Made by a program: the position numbers and the translations under genes | Shown here: one piece after another, positions 22,167-33,723 of the stretch | How the letters are laid out: the number at the start of each line of letters is the position of its first letter | Numbering within the stretch: the first letter of the stretch is position 1 | Assembly: GCF_905475465.1 (NCBI RefSeq) | Contig: NC_062251.1 | Coordinates: forward strand, 1,419,001 to 1,483,000 | Source: Pieris napi | Taxonomy: Eukaryota; Arthropoda; Insecta; Lepidoptera; Pieridae | Reading direction: 5' to 3' | Length of the DNA stretch: 64,000 nucleotides | The notes under the pieces: generated by a model | What the model saw: only the letters and a program-made list of their open reading frames with translations | Told to the model about the DNA's origin: nothing | Databases searched by the model: none

Positions 22167-22525
22167 CAGTCCAGGTGGGTGACGTCATCGCCGATTAAAT
22201 ATAAATTCTTCCCTTGATGATACCAAACTCCATCCTTTTCGACACAGAAATACGCCTTTCTGGATACAGGCAAACTAAATTCTACTAAAACATTTGATTC
22301 TTGAACAATTAATTTATCATCACATATTTCGCCGCGTATTTTTTCATTCGAGGTTAAAGACCACTGATCGACATCACCAACCACTTTTATACGATAATAA
22401 CATTTTAACTCATTACATGTAACGTTATCTAATTTCACCGATGTAAGCCATGGCGATACGGCGAGTGTGTTTACTAAAAATAATAGGATTAAACCACTAG
22501 TCCGTGAGAAACACACGACCGCCAT
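22167..22525 (-). CDS. uex: CNNM/unextended-type transporter, exon 1 (signal peptide)
   Basis: The ATG at 22525 (context gtgacATGG) opens 119 codons plus two bases, ending at a consensus donor TG|GTAAGT. The first 25 residues are a clear signal peptide (SGLILLFLVNTLAVSP). The rest is extracellular in character, with paired cysteines (VTCNELKCYYRI, EICDD, AYFCVEKDG) and an NVT sequon. The donor leaves TG, and the exon at 1281-1668 starts with G in the right phase, restoring Trp. No other exon with that phase and an extracellular sequence is seen between. Start and donor are well supported; membership in the CNNM gene is inferred from phase, topology (CNNMs have a cleaved or anchored N-terminal signal) and lack of alternatives. 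Confidence 0.75.
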
Positions 22526-23252
22526 GTCACACAGAACTTGAATGAATGATCGAATTGGTTAATGGTTATTACAATTACGAATGTCAATGACTTTTAACTC
22601 GAATGACTTGACAGTTTGACGGCTGACAGCTGTGAGTGTTGAAATCTGAATGATATATAGAAAGGTCATCGGCCGTTGATTGGTGGAATAGGTAGATAAT
22701 TACATATTCACAGAACATTGATGTGCTGCTGTGTAAGAGAACTGAGTGATTCTATATACTAGTTAAAAAAGAAAATCTAATTGGAAAAATGATATCCTAG
22801 ATTAATTATAATTAATCTTTATTTTTTACCCTCATATGACAAGTTTATAACATAACTTGCAAACATAATACCAATTGTATCTTAACAGAACTAACTGTAA
22901 AAATATCAATACTTTTTAACGATTTATATTATAAACTATATTATCTTAATTTAACCGATAGATCGTTTGATGATATAAGAGTTTAATTTTATCGCTCTAG
23001 TGAGGGAAGGGCGACCCGAACCTCATTCTCTTATTTGTACGGAATTTGGAGTGTGTCAAGGCTCCCTACAACATTCAGAGGTCGCCGCACCTATTAAGTA
23101 TTATTTAAAACATCAAGCTTGTAGCGGCTTTAAATTAGTTATAGACTACTATTTAAGACTATTATTTACTTTTATTATTATTAGCCCAGCATTAAGGATA
23201 CACATTTGGGACAATAATATTATTGAAAGTCATCAGAGCCTCATGAATTATA
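22526..23252. other. Upstream region of the uex signal-peptide exon
   Basis: Presumed 5' UTR and promoter on the minus strand. I see no TATA box at a convincing distance. Short inverted words ttgacagtttgacggctgacag lie at 22608-22630. No gene. Confidence 0.45.
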
Positions 23253-23686
23253 AAAAAAGTGCGTGCGTACAAAGTCAGAAGTGAAACTTCTTTGGCAAAC
23301 TAATTTTTAAGTCTTGTTCATATTTATACAAATCTTAAACTTTAGATTTCCGAGACTTAGAGGGAGGGAAAAAGGAAGATATTATGTTAGGAATTTAATT
23401 GTCATTAAAATATAAAGTGTTGAAAATTAATACAAATAATTTTTTTTTTTTTCATTTATTTATTCGATAATAAAAACACGTGGCATTTTAATTTACGATT
23501 CAACATTTAAGATTTCAATCAATTATTTTGCATAACAAAAATACTAATGTTTCATAAATTCTCTTTACGAAATTTTAAATCAATCGGTTTCAATTGCTCT
23601 CTCCCTTTTCTCCGACAAAATGCTGCACATCTTCGTGACGTTCCGTAAAAATTTTACGCGTTACGCCTAAAGAAGTTTCACTTTAA
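23253..23686. mobile_element. GAAGTGAAACTTC-ended element, near complete
   Basis: The left end has gtgcgtgcgtacaaag and gaagtgaaacttctttgg. The right end is cctaaagaagtttcactt. Between lie agattccgagactta-type, acacgtggcattttaatt and gctgcacatcttcgtgacg words common to the family. No ORF. Confidence 0.7.
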
Positions 23687-23750
23687 AAAAGAACCGACTT
23701 CAAAATACACTAAAAAGTATTAAATAAAAATAATTTTGTTGATTGTGTTA

Positions 23751-24897
23751 TGGCGCGTCTAAACGGGCCATGTTTTGCTGCAATTGATGGCTGCACTGTT
23801 GGCATCTAATTGTCCGGCCATTAGAAAAATATTTTAATGCAGCTGATGGCCGAACAATCTATGGCTGGGCAATGTGTTGCAATATGTCTGCAATAGTATG
23901 GCCCATGATGCAGACTCATAAACGGGCCACACAAACCGGCAACAATGGCTGACGAAATCACACTGATCGCAGCAGCTTATATTGTTTTAAAAAAGAAATA
24001 GAAAAAGAAGAGATTGTGGATTCGACCTTACTTAAATAGGCGTGAAACTGTAGACAATTTGAGTCTTGAATTTTAATTAATATTTAATTTAACGTCAAAA
24101 TGCAGCTGATCGCAAAACACAGAATATAGCAACAGGCACACTTCACTCATAGCAAACGTCATGTCGCGTAGAAAAGGATACACTGTGCCATAACAATGAG
24201 AGTGACTGAAACAACAATAGAACTGGCTGTGCAATATTGCAGTTGAATTCGATAGCCTAGCGATCGTCCGGCCACCCATCGGGGCAATATCGGCCATATG
24301 TGGCTATACAAAACATGTTTGGCCATAATGGCGCGTCTAAACGGGCCATGTTTTGCTGCAATTGATGGCTGCAATACTGTGGCCGGCAACATTGCAAACA
24401 ATAGCAGCCACACTATGCAATATTGCAGTAATGTCCCGGCCATATAGCCAAACAGGCGAAGTGTGCCTGTTGCTATATTCTGTGTTTTGCGATCAGCTGT
24501 ATTTGACGTTAGATTACTACGTAAAAATTACTGCTTTTGACATTCTAGTTCTTGAATAATTTATTATCAAGACTTATTTCTAGACTCAAATTGTCTACAG
24601 TTTCACGCCTATTTAAGTAAGGTCGAATCCACAATCTCTTCTTTTTCTGTTTCTTTTTTAAAACAATATAAGCTGCTGGGACAAGTGTGATTTCGTCAGC
24701 CATTGTTGCCGGTTTGTGTGGCTCGTTTAGGAGTCTGCATCATGGGCCATACTATTGCAGACATATTGCAACACATTGCCCAGCCATAGATTGTTCAGCC
24801 ATCAGCTGCACTAAAATATTTTTCTAATGGCCGGACAATTAGTTGCCAACAGTGTAGCCATCAATTGCAGCAAAACATGGCCCGGATAGACGCGCCA
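23751..24897. mobile_element. Head-to-head Harbinger foldback
   Basis: TTA borders both outer ends (23748-23750, 24898-24900). The outer termini TGGCGCGTCTAAACGGGCC and its near-complement ggcccggatagacgcgcc are inverted. The two halves are inverted copies of about 400 bp each, both rich in ttgcag/ctgcaa words. An extra TGGCGCGTCTAAACGGGCC lies internally at 24329, so one element probably inserted into or rearranged another. Each half holds the start of a Harbinger-like protein. Confidence 0.75.
23945..24070 (+). pseudogene. Harbinger transposase N-terminus, copy 1
   Basis: ATG at 23945 encodes MADEITLIAAAYIVLKKK, then a stop and basic residues followed by RLWIRPYLN, a layout typical of Harbinger transposase starts. 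The inverted counterpart begins at ATG 24703 on the minus strand (MADEITLVPAAYIVLKKK). Both stop within 60 residues. Confidence 0.65.
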
Positions 24898-24900
24898 TTA

Positions 24901-25234
24901 TAAAGAGGATTAAATATCTTAAACCATTACGAGTATTACTGTCATTATATCGTTGCTATTTATACAAATATATTATATATACCATCTATACAAATATATT
25001 ATATATATATATTAGTTGAAAAAAATTTGTTACATAAAATATGATACTATAAACATATTGTGCATAAATGTACTAATCCAAGGATATATGATAAAATTGA
25101 ACTTATCTTGATCATAAAGAATATCAGAGATTATGTCAAGTTATATAACTATTGATAATGATAAACATTTAGTCAATTTAAATGTATCCAAAGAACATTA
25201 AAAAAACCATTTTCGGACGTCAAAGAATACGAAA
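24901..25234. other. No feature; TA-rich
   Basis: TA-rich with a short local duplication (tatacaaatatattatat twice near 24960-25000). Confidence 0.5.
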
Positions 25235-25725
25235 TACCACCCGTATCACCTCAACGTCCGTCGTTCCACAACTGAGCGTTTCTTAAGGCAGTTTTTGCAC
25301 CACCACTATGTGGAACCAGCTGCCCACTGAAGTATTTCCGAACCAATTCGACTTAGGGTCCTTCAAAGAGCGTACCAATTCTTAAAAGGCTGGCAACGCA
25401 ATCGCGAGACCTCTGGCATTGAGTGCATGGGCGATCACTTAACATCTGTTGAGCCTCCTGTCCGTTTGCCCCCTGTTCTATAAGTACCAATACTTAAAGG
25501 GCTGGCAACGCACTCGCGACCCTTCTGGTAATGTGAGTATCCATGAGCGGTACACATAACATCAGATGAGCCTCCTGCCCGTTTGCCCCCTGTTCTATTA
25601 GTACCAATAGTTTTAAGGGCTGGCAACGCAATCGCGAGACCTCTGGCATTGAGACTGTCCATGGGCGGCAGTATCACTTAACAACAGATGAGCCTCCTGC
25701 CCGTTTGCCGCCTGTTCTATTAAGA
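25235..25725 (+). repeat. CR1-like LINE 3' end with three tandem tail units
   Basis: Positions 25250-25360 encode the LINE ORF end (RRSTTERFL, HHHYVEPAAH, then frame change to FPNQFDLGSFKE). Three head-to-tail tail units of about 115 bp follow, each with ggcaacgca...cgcga, catgggcg and gcccgtttgcc...tgttctat. An A-rich tract follows. This gives the polarity of the tail arrays elsewhere. Confidence 0.78.
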
Positions 25726-26035
25726 ATGTAACAATACTAATACAAAAAAAAAATAAAAAAAAAAAAATAAAAAAAATAATATTAGTAAAAGCAGTGTAAG
25801 GAATGGAGTCTTGTGTAAAAGTGTATAGTAAATAAAATAAATTATTATGTTTGTGAATAAGGTAATATACCATAAATAAATAAATTAACACTTAAAAATA
25901 AGAATAATTGTAAGGAATAAATGTAAATAAATATTTTTGGGCGGATTAAACTTTATTTGACTTTTGACTTTTTAATATGTATTCCATCTTTGCCTATATC
26001 TTTAGTATAATTGTTTTTTTGTTATATATAGTTTA
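25726..26035. other. A-rich tract and unique AT-rich sequence
   Basis: An A-run mosaic at 25740-25780 follows the LINE array; the rest is unremarkable. Confidence 0.5.
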
Positions 26036-26685
26036 CTAGCTGGTGCCCGCGACTTCGTCTGCGCAGGATTAAAATAATATTTGTCCAAATGATGTATCGT
26101 GAAAGACATATTTTATTTACTTTAAATACCTGAAGCGATAAAATCTGTTTTCATTTAGGAATGTTTATTACTACCAAATGTGTGTCTAAATATATAAAAT
26201 AAAGTCGTGTTAGTTACACCACTTACACACACTTAAAATAAATCTAATATATATATTTTCGTGTTACAATGTTCGTTCCCATACTCCTCCGAAACGGCTC
26301 GACCGATTCTTTTGACATTTTTTATGCATATTCAGTAAGTCTTAATAAGAATCGGCTACTATCTATGTTTCAAACCCCTAAGTGATAAGGGGTAAATTAT
26401 CACTTAGGGGTAACCCCTAAATTTATTATTTGTTTTATGATACAACGTACTAAAATAATCCTCTACGATCAACCCCTATTTTTAATTTGTTTATTAAAGA
26501 CATGACTTGAACTCTGAGGTTTATATAGAGAAAAACTTACAGAAAAACCTAAAAAGTTTTCATTCCAGAAAACCGAACAGTCTCTGGGGTGGCATAGCAA
26601 AATGTTCCATGTTGGTATGTACTAAAAAGGTAGGCTAAGCAAAATCACATTAAGGAGAAACGAAGTTCGCGGGGGCAGCTAGTAA
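26036..26685. mobile_element. Composite retroelement with inverted CTAGCTG ends
   Basis: The left end actagctggtgcccgcg and the right end cgcgggggcagctagt are inverted. Between lies, at 26270-26490, a minus-strand copy of the RTE-like tail (acggctcgaccgattctt, taagtgataaggggt). The ends resemble those at 50880 and 62230. It is probably a tail of a LINE or Helitron-like family with an internal insertion. Confidence 0.45.
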
Positions 26686-26879
26686 ATATAAATATGTGTA
26701 TGTTATATAATTTAAATCCTTTTAATAAGATATATTGACTAAGCAAATTATCTAGAATTAAATGTAATCTCTAAAAGTAGGTTAATTCCTTGCGAGATAA
26801 GTTTAATTCAATTATAAATGTTATTAATATATTTTCAGCTTGCCATTTATATTATTTGTGATAAAATTATGTTTTAAGT

Positions 26880-27172
26880 GATATAATTGAATTAAAAAGC
26901 ATTGGTAAATTTATATGAAAAAATAATTAAAACTCCTTTATTTGTTTAAAAGGTAAATGACAAATGTCATTATGGTCATTTAAAATTCTTGGCATAGCTG
27001 CGATTTGCGAACTTCACGCATATTCTATTTCTTTTTACTTGTAGATTCTCTTATTCCTATCTCGCTCGCGCACGCTATAATCACACTAACAATTTTGTGT
27101 CATAGGCGCGCATCGTAAAATTTCACTCTCATCAATTTTTCATAACGCGCCTAAAGAAGTATAACTTCAATA
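26880..27172. mobile_element. GTATACTTC-ended element, empty-site copy
   Basis: Matches 16920-16970 joined to 17965-18182 without interruption at 26938-26940 (TTA). It thus preserves the site before Harbinger insertion in the paralogous copy. Right end cgcctaaagaagtataac. Confidence 0.75.
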
Positions 27173-27439
27173 AGAATAAAATAAAATATTTTTTATCATG
27201 GAACATAAGATACAGGTATCACTTATTCCACTTATTAAATTTGAATCGGTAGACATCGCTACTCCTCGGCAAAGAAGACAGAGGGTGCCGAGAGAAAAAG
27301 CCGGCGTAAAAAACTCTCGGTACTCTTTTAAAATAGCAAATCATCAAACAACATTTATTTTAAAACAAAAATCGCAAATTAATTAGAAAAAAAGAACCGA
27401 AACCGACCGAAGGTTGAAAATTAAACACAAAACTGATAA

Positions 27440-27838
27440 GAAAATTTTTTTTAACTCTTGTTCATATTTATACAAATCTAAAACTTTAGATTTCCGAGAC
27501 ATAGAGGGAGGGAAAAAGAAGATATGTAAGGAATTTAATTAATTTAATTGTCATTAAAATATTAAGTGTCGAAAATTAATACAAATAATAAATAATTGTT
27601 TAGTTATTTTAAATTGGTTTCTTCGATAATAAATACACGTAGCTTTTTAATTTACAATTCGTCATTTGATATTTCAATAAATTATTTTGCATAAAATTTC
27701 ATAAATTTTACGAAATGTTAATTCTTTCTCTCGCTTCTCTTCGACAAAAACGCTGCACATCTTCATCTCTTCATCATCTTCGTCACGTTTCATCCGTAAA
27801 AAATTTACCTTTATGCGCCTAAAGATTTTCACTTCATA
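27440..27838. mobile_element. GAAGTGAAACTTC-family element, decayed
   Basis: Body words agatttccgagacatagag, gctgcacatcttcatc and cgcctaaagattttcac match 23253-23686; the outer left end is missing. Confidence 0.6.
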
Positions 27839-27925
27839 AAGATAAACTGTGAAAATATCTCAAGAATGATGGAAAATAATTAAAAAGATTAAAAATTGTT
27901 TAGCATAGCAAAGGAAAAATATATA

Positions 27926-28185
27926 TTTTTTTATTTTTATGATTGGACAATTCACACCAATTGACCTAGTCCCATGCTAAGATGGTGAAGCTTGTGTTAT
28001 GGGTACTAGGCAACGGATATACATACATATTATAGATAGATAGACATATAAATACATATTTAAACACCCAAGACCTAAGCACAACACCAAATGCTCATCA
28101 CATCGATGTTTGTCTCAGCCGGGGATCGAACCCGGGACCCATGGATTCGCAGTCAGGGGTACTAACCACTAGACCAATGAGCCGT
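27926..28185 (-). mobile_element. tRNA-derived SINE, main family
   Basis: Reverse-complement copy of 8705-8957 with intact A and B boxes in its head (28110-28185) and poly-T on the left. Confidence 0.88.
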
Positions 28186-29299
28186 CAAGTAGTATACATC
28201 TAAAATAACTCTTAGCAATTTAACGTGATTTGAATGTACGTGAAACATGGCTGAAGCACAAACCGTGCAGGCGAAGAAATGGGAAAAGAAGAAGATCGTG
28301 AATTAATGAACCTTTTCATTAAATCAGTCCTTTTTCACGTTCAGGCAGGACCAACGTCGGTTGTAATGTAATAAATAGATCTCTGTCTGCAGTAAACGAC
28401 GCTTTGAGTCTTTGTATTTCTAAATTCTCTATGATTGTATTTCCTTTGAATGTTGTGCACGAAGTGGTATATATTGTGTATTTGTATGTTGTGTGTTCTC
28501 TGTAAGTGTTTGTTTTATGTTTGTGTGCCTCTTTATAAAATAAATAAAAAGTAATTTGTTACATATAATTGTTGGAAGGTCATGGTGCTGTCCACATACA
28601 ATTGTCTATGATGCACTGCATTTAAATTTGGAATATCTTTATTTTATTTTTAGATGTGCGGTGTCACTTATTATTGTCTTATATATTTTCTCTTACTAGT
28701 AAACACAATGTTTTCAAGTATTATTTGCATTTTAATGAATAACTATAGCCACTAGACCACCCTATCAATAATATGTTCATAACGTTAATCATTTAATTCA
28801 ATTATAAATCAATACATCGTTAATTGGCATTACTGATCTGTTTTTATCTTAATTACACACTTATTTTTAGATAACTTATTTGATAGCCGCTACTAATAAT
28901 TATAATGTAATCAGCAGCAAGCATATTGATGATAATAATTAAAATGATAAATTTGTAGAAAATACGAAATAATCTTGGTTATCTAATAACGACGCCATGA
29001 CGACGCATCAGCAGCGATCATCACAAATCAAAAATTGTAAATTAACAAAAAGATAAGAGATATACAGTATACACCTATTACTTTATACTCTAAACAACTG
29101 CTTACTATAGGACGACTAACAAATTTATCACAAAATTTTATTTATAAATTTACCTCACTGTTTATACAATGTGCTAATGATATTATAAATAAATAAAAAA
29201 TCTGCGTTTACTGCACAAGACGTTATGCGACAGAATTGCCATCTAAAGTTCTAATATGTAACTACTAAAAGATCAACCAATAGCGTATATTTTTCTCGA
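28186..29299. other. No gene recognised
   Basis: Mostly AT-rich. A short frame at about 28246-28305 reads MAEAQTVQAKKWEKKK before a stop, and AATAAA-like words occur near 28540. I cannot support a gene from this. Confidence 0.4.
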
Positions 29300-29612
29300 T
29301 CTCCCTTACTCTCTCTCTCTCTCAATGTTTCTCACTATAGCTCTCTCCCACCTCTCGCTCCATTGCACTGTGCGTGATGCGACGTTTGTCCTATCTCACT
29401 CTCTCTCTCGATCTTTCTCACTTGCTTGCTCCCTACTCTCGCTCCATGGCTATTTGCTTCATGCTACGTTCGCCCTTTCTCACTCTCTCTCAATCGCTCT
29501 CTCCCTTTTATTCGAATAAAACGCTGCACATCTTCGTGACGCTATTATTATTATTGCGTGTCATCCGTAAAAAATTTACCCTCATGCGTCTAAAGAAGTT
29601 TCACTTCAAAAA
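29300..29612. repeat. CT-rich tract and GAAGTGAAACTTC-family end
   Basis: Repeated ctctctctc / ctcgctccat words at 29300-29510 include two imperfect copies (cactctctctcgatc and similar). The family end gctgcacatcttcgtgac ... aagaagtttcacttc follows. Open frames here come from the simple repeat. Confidence 0.55.
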
Positions 29613-30471
29613 TATGTTGAAATCTTTTGATAGGCGTTCTAAAAAGGAACGATTCTATCAAACATGACGTACATAATCGTCATTACCGACTAACGTAACG
29701 GAACATCTTAAATAGGATTAATCATTGCCATTTCGTAACATCTTCTATTGATTAATGTTTATATAATAAATAAAATATAACATTCTATATTTTATACTCC
29801 ACTCCTATTGATAGTACGGTGATGTTGTATGTAGTATGCCCCCCTTTCTAGATAAATAGACTTTCCAACAAAACAAACAGAGCCTAAGTTTTATCCGTAT
29901 TAAGTTAAAACTAAAGAAACAATTAATGGTACAGCTACAAAAAATTCGTAAATAGATAGATAGCCAGATAATAATAAAATGCCTATCTAATCGTTTTAAG
30001 ACACACACGCGATATCTACTGATTTTTGCGTAGATATCGCGTGTGTGTAGATAATTAACTTTTGTCATCAAGCATGAGTGCCTCTATTAGGTAACAGACA
30101 GATAATATAGGTGACACAGATAAGAAATGTATGTTCTACCCTTTTCTTTCTCATTGAGTTTACGATGTGCTATCACACTCTAGAGGTCCATCTATGGTTC
30201 GTATTTTTTTTTTTAGGCCAATTTAAATTATTAATATTCAAACTTCACAGACCAGATCTAATATACTAGTGTGTATCGACTATCGACTATCGACTAAAGA
30301 GTTGTTTGCTACTATAGCTGTGCCTATTGTGATTGGTGAATATATAGCCAATGAGAATCCGTATTTTTCGCTCAATAATTTGAGTTTGACTTTACAATAT
30401 TTTACATTTCGCGTGTGTTGTGGTATAAATACATTTCTATTTTTGATATCAAAAGAATTATAAACATCGAG
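29613..30471 (+). promoter_or_regulatory. Upstream region of beta-sarcoglycan
   Basis: An inverted pair gatatctac...gtagatatcgcgtgtgtg at about 30005-30050 forms a short hairpin. CCAAT-type words (gattggtg at about 30331 and gccaatgag at about 30346) and a TATA-like ggtataaatac at 30422-30432 precede the start codon. If used, the TATA box puts transcription start near 30455. Inference only. Confidence 0.45.
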
Positions 30472-30760
30472 ATGCTAACGAATTTACGTGGGGTATCACC
30501 GCTGTCCGAAACAATGTCGGATAATACCATCGAAAGGCAACGTGCCGAGAAAGCTTTAATCTCAAAAACCTCATCTTTGCCTCATAAGAACATTGGATTG
30601 CGAAATTATTCTGATAAAAATGGAAACGATGTTTGTAAAAATGTGTACAAGGGACGAAAAACTTTCGCATTTTGGACGCTGGTTTGTTTATTGTTCGTTC
30701 TGGCGATTGGAAATCTTATTTTAACCTTTACAATACTTGCAGTATTAAGACTGGGCCAAG
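30472..30760 (+). CDS. Scgbeta: Beta-sarcoglycan exon 1
   Basis: Cytoplasmic region and transmembrane helix; ends CAA G|GTAAAC leaving one base. The segment ERQRAEKALISKTSSLPHKN resembles the vertebrate cytoplasmic motif REKAVERRSVNKEHN only loosely. Confidence 0.92.
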
Positions 30761-33723
30761 GTAAACATCTTTCTCCAACTATATTCCAGAAAATGTTAAA
30801 TTACTTTTAATTGGTCGAAATAGATTGACCTACTTCACATTACTTACAACTTCTGATGGTCTATTTAGTGCCCTTAAGCACTTGTTGGTGGAATATCTAT
30901 AAACATTGGTTTACAATCACTGTTTTAATATATTAAAGAAAAACTATTCTTGTGTGGTTCCTAATTTATGAGTAATAGTTAAACCAATTTGTTTATGTAT
31001 TAAAAATCCATTACTTATTCTTTATGAATTAATTATTTCATTTGAGAACCTTTAGAGTAACATTGCAATGTGTTTGTTTATAGTTTTGGGCTACATACTA
31101 TAATTGATCATTTCTATGATATATGACATTATTTTCAAACAAATGTCTGTCATTTCAGGGCTAGAAAGCATGGAATTTCTGCCTGAGCACAATGCCATCA
31201 AGTTCTTTGGAGAGACAAACTTGGATCATCTTTATAAAAAGGATGGCCTTATCGAGGGCTTTAAAGATGTGCCAATGAGTGTTGTGAGTGAAAATGGATC
31301 TGTTATATTCAATTTGCAGACCAGGTGAGAAATATTGGCATATATTGAGAATGAGGTTCTCCTTAGAATTTGTAACCCAAAATCCTGACGAAGTCACAGA
31401 ACTTTTGGTATTTGAAATGGTTAAAGAACTTTAAACATAAAATATACAACCACTTGCTCATCTACATCTTAATTTTCATTATGGTGTACTGTACAAATAT
31501 AATAGTTCTTAGCACACAATAATACATACTGGAAATGGTCTTATTGCCTAGCAATCTCTTTCAAGCACTTTTGATAAAAGATCCGAAAGTTACATAGGAG
31601 ATGCATTTTTTTTTTTCTTCTTTTTTTTATGATTTGACAATTCACAATTGACCTAGTCCCATGCTATGCTGGTGAAGCTTGTGTTATGGGTACTAGGCAA
31701 CGGATATATGTACATACATATTATAGATAGATAGATATATGAATACCTATTTAAACACCCAAGACCTAAGCACAACACCAAATGCTTATCACATCGATGT
31801 TTGTCTCACAGTAAGGGGTGCTAACCACTAGACCAATGAGCCGTCATTCTAAATAAAGTAATCAACTAACATACAGACAATTATGTGTTGTGTCATCATG
31901 GGTATTGAGAGAACTATATCAAAATAACAAACACATACGGATCGCTATACTTATTGGAATTTACAGGGTGTAGAAATTGTTCAATGGTTTAGGCTAACAT
32001 ATTTCTATTGTATTTCAGGCTATCTCGCTCCGACACACGACTAACAGTGAACACGTCTGGAATCTTTGTGCGTGGAGTGAATTCTTTTGAAATAATCGAA
32101 CCTGTGACCGGTGAAACCGTGTTCAGTACTGACAGTGCGGAGTTAACACTCACAGAATCTGTAAATAATTTGCTTGCCAAGGTTAGTCTTTTTTGGTATA
32201 AATTATATTGATTCAAGTACTTTATGCTTGTTTATATTTTATCAATAATCTCAAAAAATTGCGTGACGCATTGCTTGAACGCTCCCTTACCAACTAGTTC
32301 ATTTTGTTTCACTATCAGTACCTTCTTCAGTTACAGTACATATTGTTTATATATCTTCCAAAAAATATTTCCAGCAAGTTTCAACCAAGCGAATATCATC
32401 TCCAGTAGACGAGGACCTGCTAATCCGGGCAGACAGTTCCCTTCATCTGCAGGGTGCTGAAGGCACTCATATGGAGGCCAAAATGCTCCACTGGTCTGCT
32501 GACCAGGACATCTATTTGAAGTCCATAAATGGATCCATCGTTATAAGCGGGAAGGAAGGAGTCTTCATTGACGTCAGGTAATATGGGACACAGGTAGAGT
32601 TTCATGTGGAGGATTTTTTTTGCTTTAGGCAGGATTAGATCTAGTTTTTTATTACAACTGTGGGTTTCTTAAGTCAGAACCAGGTGCCAGTCAGTGGAAC
32701 CAGCTTCCACTGAAGTATTTCCGAACCAATTCGACTTAGGGTCCTTCAAAGAGCGTACCAATTCTTAAAATGAAGCACTTGAGAGCCTTCTGGCATTGAG
32801 ACTGTCCATGGGCGGTAGTATCGCTTAACATCAGATGAGCCACCTGCCCGTTTGCCACCTGTTTTACAAGTACCAAATTCTTAAAGGCCGGCAACGCACT
32901 TGCGAGTCTTATGGTAATGTGAGTGTCTATGGGCGATATCATATAACATCAGATGAGCCTCCTACCCGTTTGTTTTCATAAGTACGAATTCTTAAAAGGC
33001 CGGCAACGCACTTGTGACTCTCCTGTCAATGTGTCTATGGGCGATATCATATAACATCAGATGATCCTCCTACTCGTTTGTTTTTATAAGCACCAATTCT
33101 TTAAAGGCCGGCAACGCACTTGCGAGCCTTTTGGCAATGTGAGTGTCTATGGGCGGTATCACATAACATCAGATGAGCAAACGGGCAGGACCGTTTGCCC
33201 CCTGTTCTATAAGTACCAATTCTTAAAAGGCCGGCAACGCACTTGCGAGTCTCCTGGCAATGTGAGTGCCTAGGGGTGATATCATATAACATCAGGTGTG
33301 CCTCTTGCCCGTTTGCCACCTATTTTATATGTACCAATTCTTAAAGGCCGGCAACGCACTTGCGACATTTTGATAGTTACGAAACCCGGGCACATTGGTG
33401 TTGGTAATTTTCTGTATATTTTTTATAAGATTAGCCTTCTATGCCTGATTTGTGTCTATGGACGTTCGTTACAACGGTTCATATTTCATCAAAATCGGTT
33501 GAGTAGTTTTTGAGATATTCATTTTTAGACATGTATTTGAAATCAATTCCTTTCCAGGTATTTACCTATAGCCGCACCCCTAACACGGGGAGGGGGTATT
33601 GGGCAATTCAAAGTGTGTGTTTGTATGCCCCAGGGTAAGTTGTTCAGGGTCGCCGTCCCCTCTGGCCAGAAAGTCACCTGTTCACATGTCAATATGACAG
33701 GGGATTTGAACCCATGTCTGTAA
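30472..33723 (+). CDS. Scgbeta: Beta-sarcoglycan, five exons
   Basis: Exons 30472-30760, 31159-31324, 32019-32181, 32375-32577 and 33558-33723 join in phase to 328 codons plus stop; human beta-sarcoglycan is 318. It is a type II membrane protein: a basic cytoplasmic N-terminus (about 1-63), one helix (about 65-92, FAFWTLVCLLFVLAIGNLIL), then an extracellular beta-rich domain with sequons NGS, NTS, NGS and NMT. The C-terminal cysteine cluster is VCVC, TC and PC. LRLGQGLESMEF after the helix and GVFIDVRY near the end align with the family by eye. It belongs to the sarcoglycan subcomplex of the dystrophin complex in muscle membrane. A later in-frame ATG at 30514 has a better insect context (aaacaATG) and may be the real start. 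The last exon is duplicated at 46084. Confidence 0.95.
31159..31324 (+). CDS. Scgbeta: Beta-sarcoglycan exon 2
   Basis: Acceptor catttcag|GG; donor ACCAG|GTGAGA. Encodes LESMEFLPEHNAIKFFGE through NGSVIFNLQT. First part of the extracellular domain, with one N-glycosylation site. Confidence 0.93.
31606..31845 (-). mobile_element. SINE in beta-sarcoglycan intron 2, promoter-deleted
   Basis: Main-family SINE in reverse. About 30 bp of the tRNA-like head, including the B box (gatcgaacccgg on plus in other copies), is missing between ttgtctca and cagtaagggg. It should be unable to start Pol III transcription from a standard internal promoter. Confidence 0.82.
32019..32181 (+). CDS. Scgbeta: Beta-sarcoglycan exon 3
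   Basis: Acceptor tatttcag|G; donor GCCAAG|GTTAGT, phase 0 at the end. Encodes LTVNTSGIFVRGVNSFEI and FSTDSAELTL, the repeated beta-strand pattern of the sarcoglycan extracellular domain. Confidence 0.93.
32375..32577 (+). CDS. Scgbeta: Beta-sarcoglycan exon 4
   Basis: Acceptor atttccag|CAA; donor GTCAG|GTAATA. Encodes VSTKRISSPVDEDLLIRA, LQGAEGTHMEAKMLHW and SINGSIVISGKEGVFIDV, strongly like the family's EGVFI module. Leaves AG for completion by either terminal exon copy. Confidence 0.93.
32578..33557 (+). other. Beta-sarcoglycan intron 4 with LINE-tail array
   Basis: From 32690 it holds a LINE ORF end (tttccgaaccaattcgac), then about six tandem tail units to 33370 and a short unique part. 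Segmental copy A begins near 32747; this stretch aligns with 45143-46083. The first unit after the ORF end (aaaatgaagcacttgagag) matches copy B (aaaatgaggcatttgagag). Confidence 0.75.
33558..33723 (+). CDS. Scgbeta: Beta-sarcoglycan terminal exon, copy A
   Basis: Acceptor ctttccag|G at 33558. The G completes AGG (Arg). 54 further residues begin YLPIAAPL, contain FKVCVCMPQGKLFRV and HVNMTGDLNPCL, and end at TAA 33721-33723. This is the family's C-terminal cysteine cluster. Confidence 0.93.
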
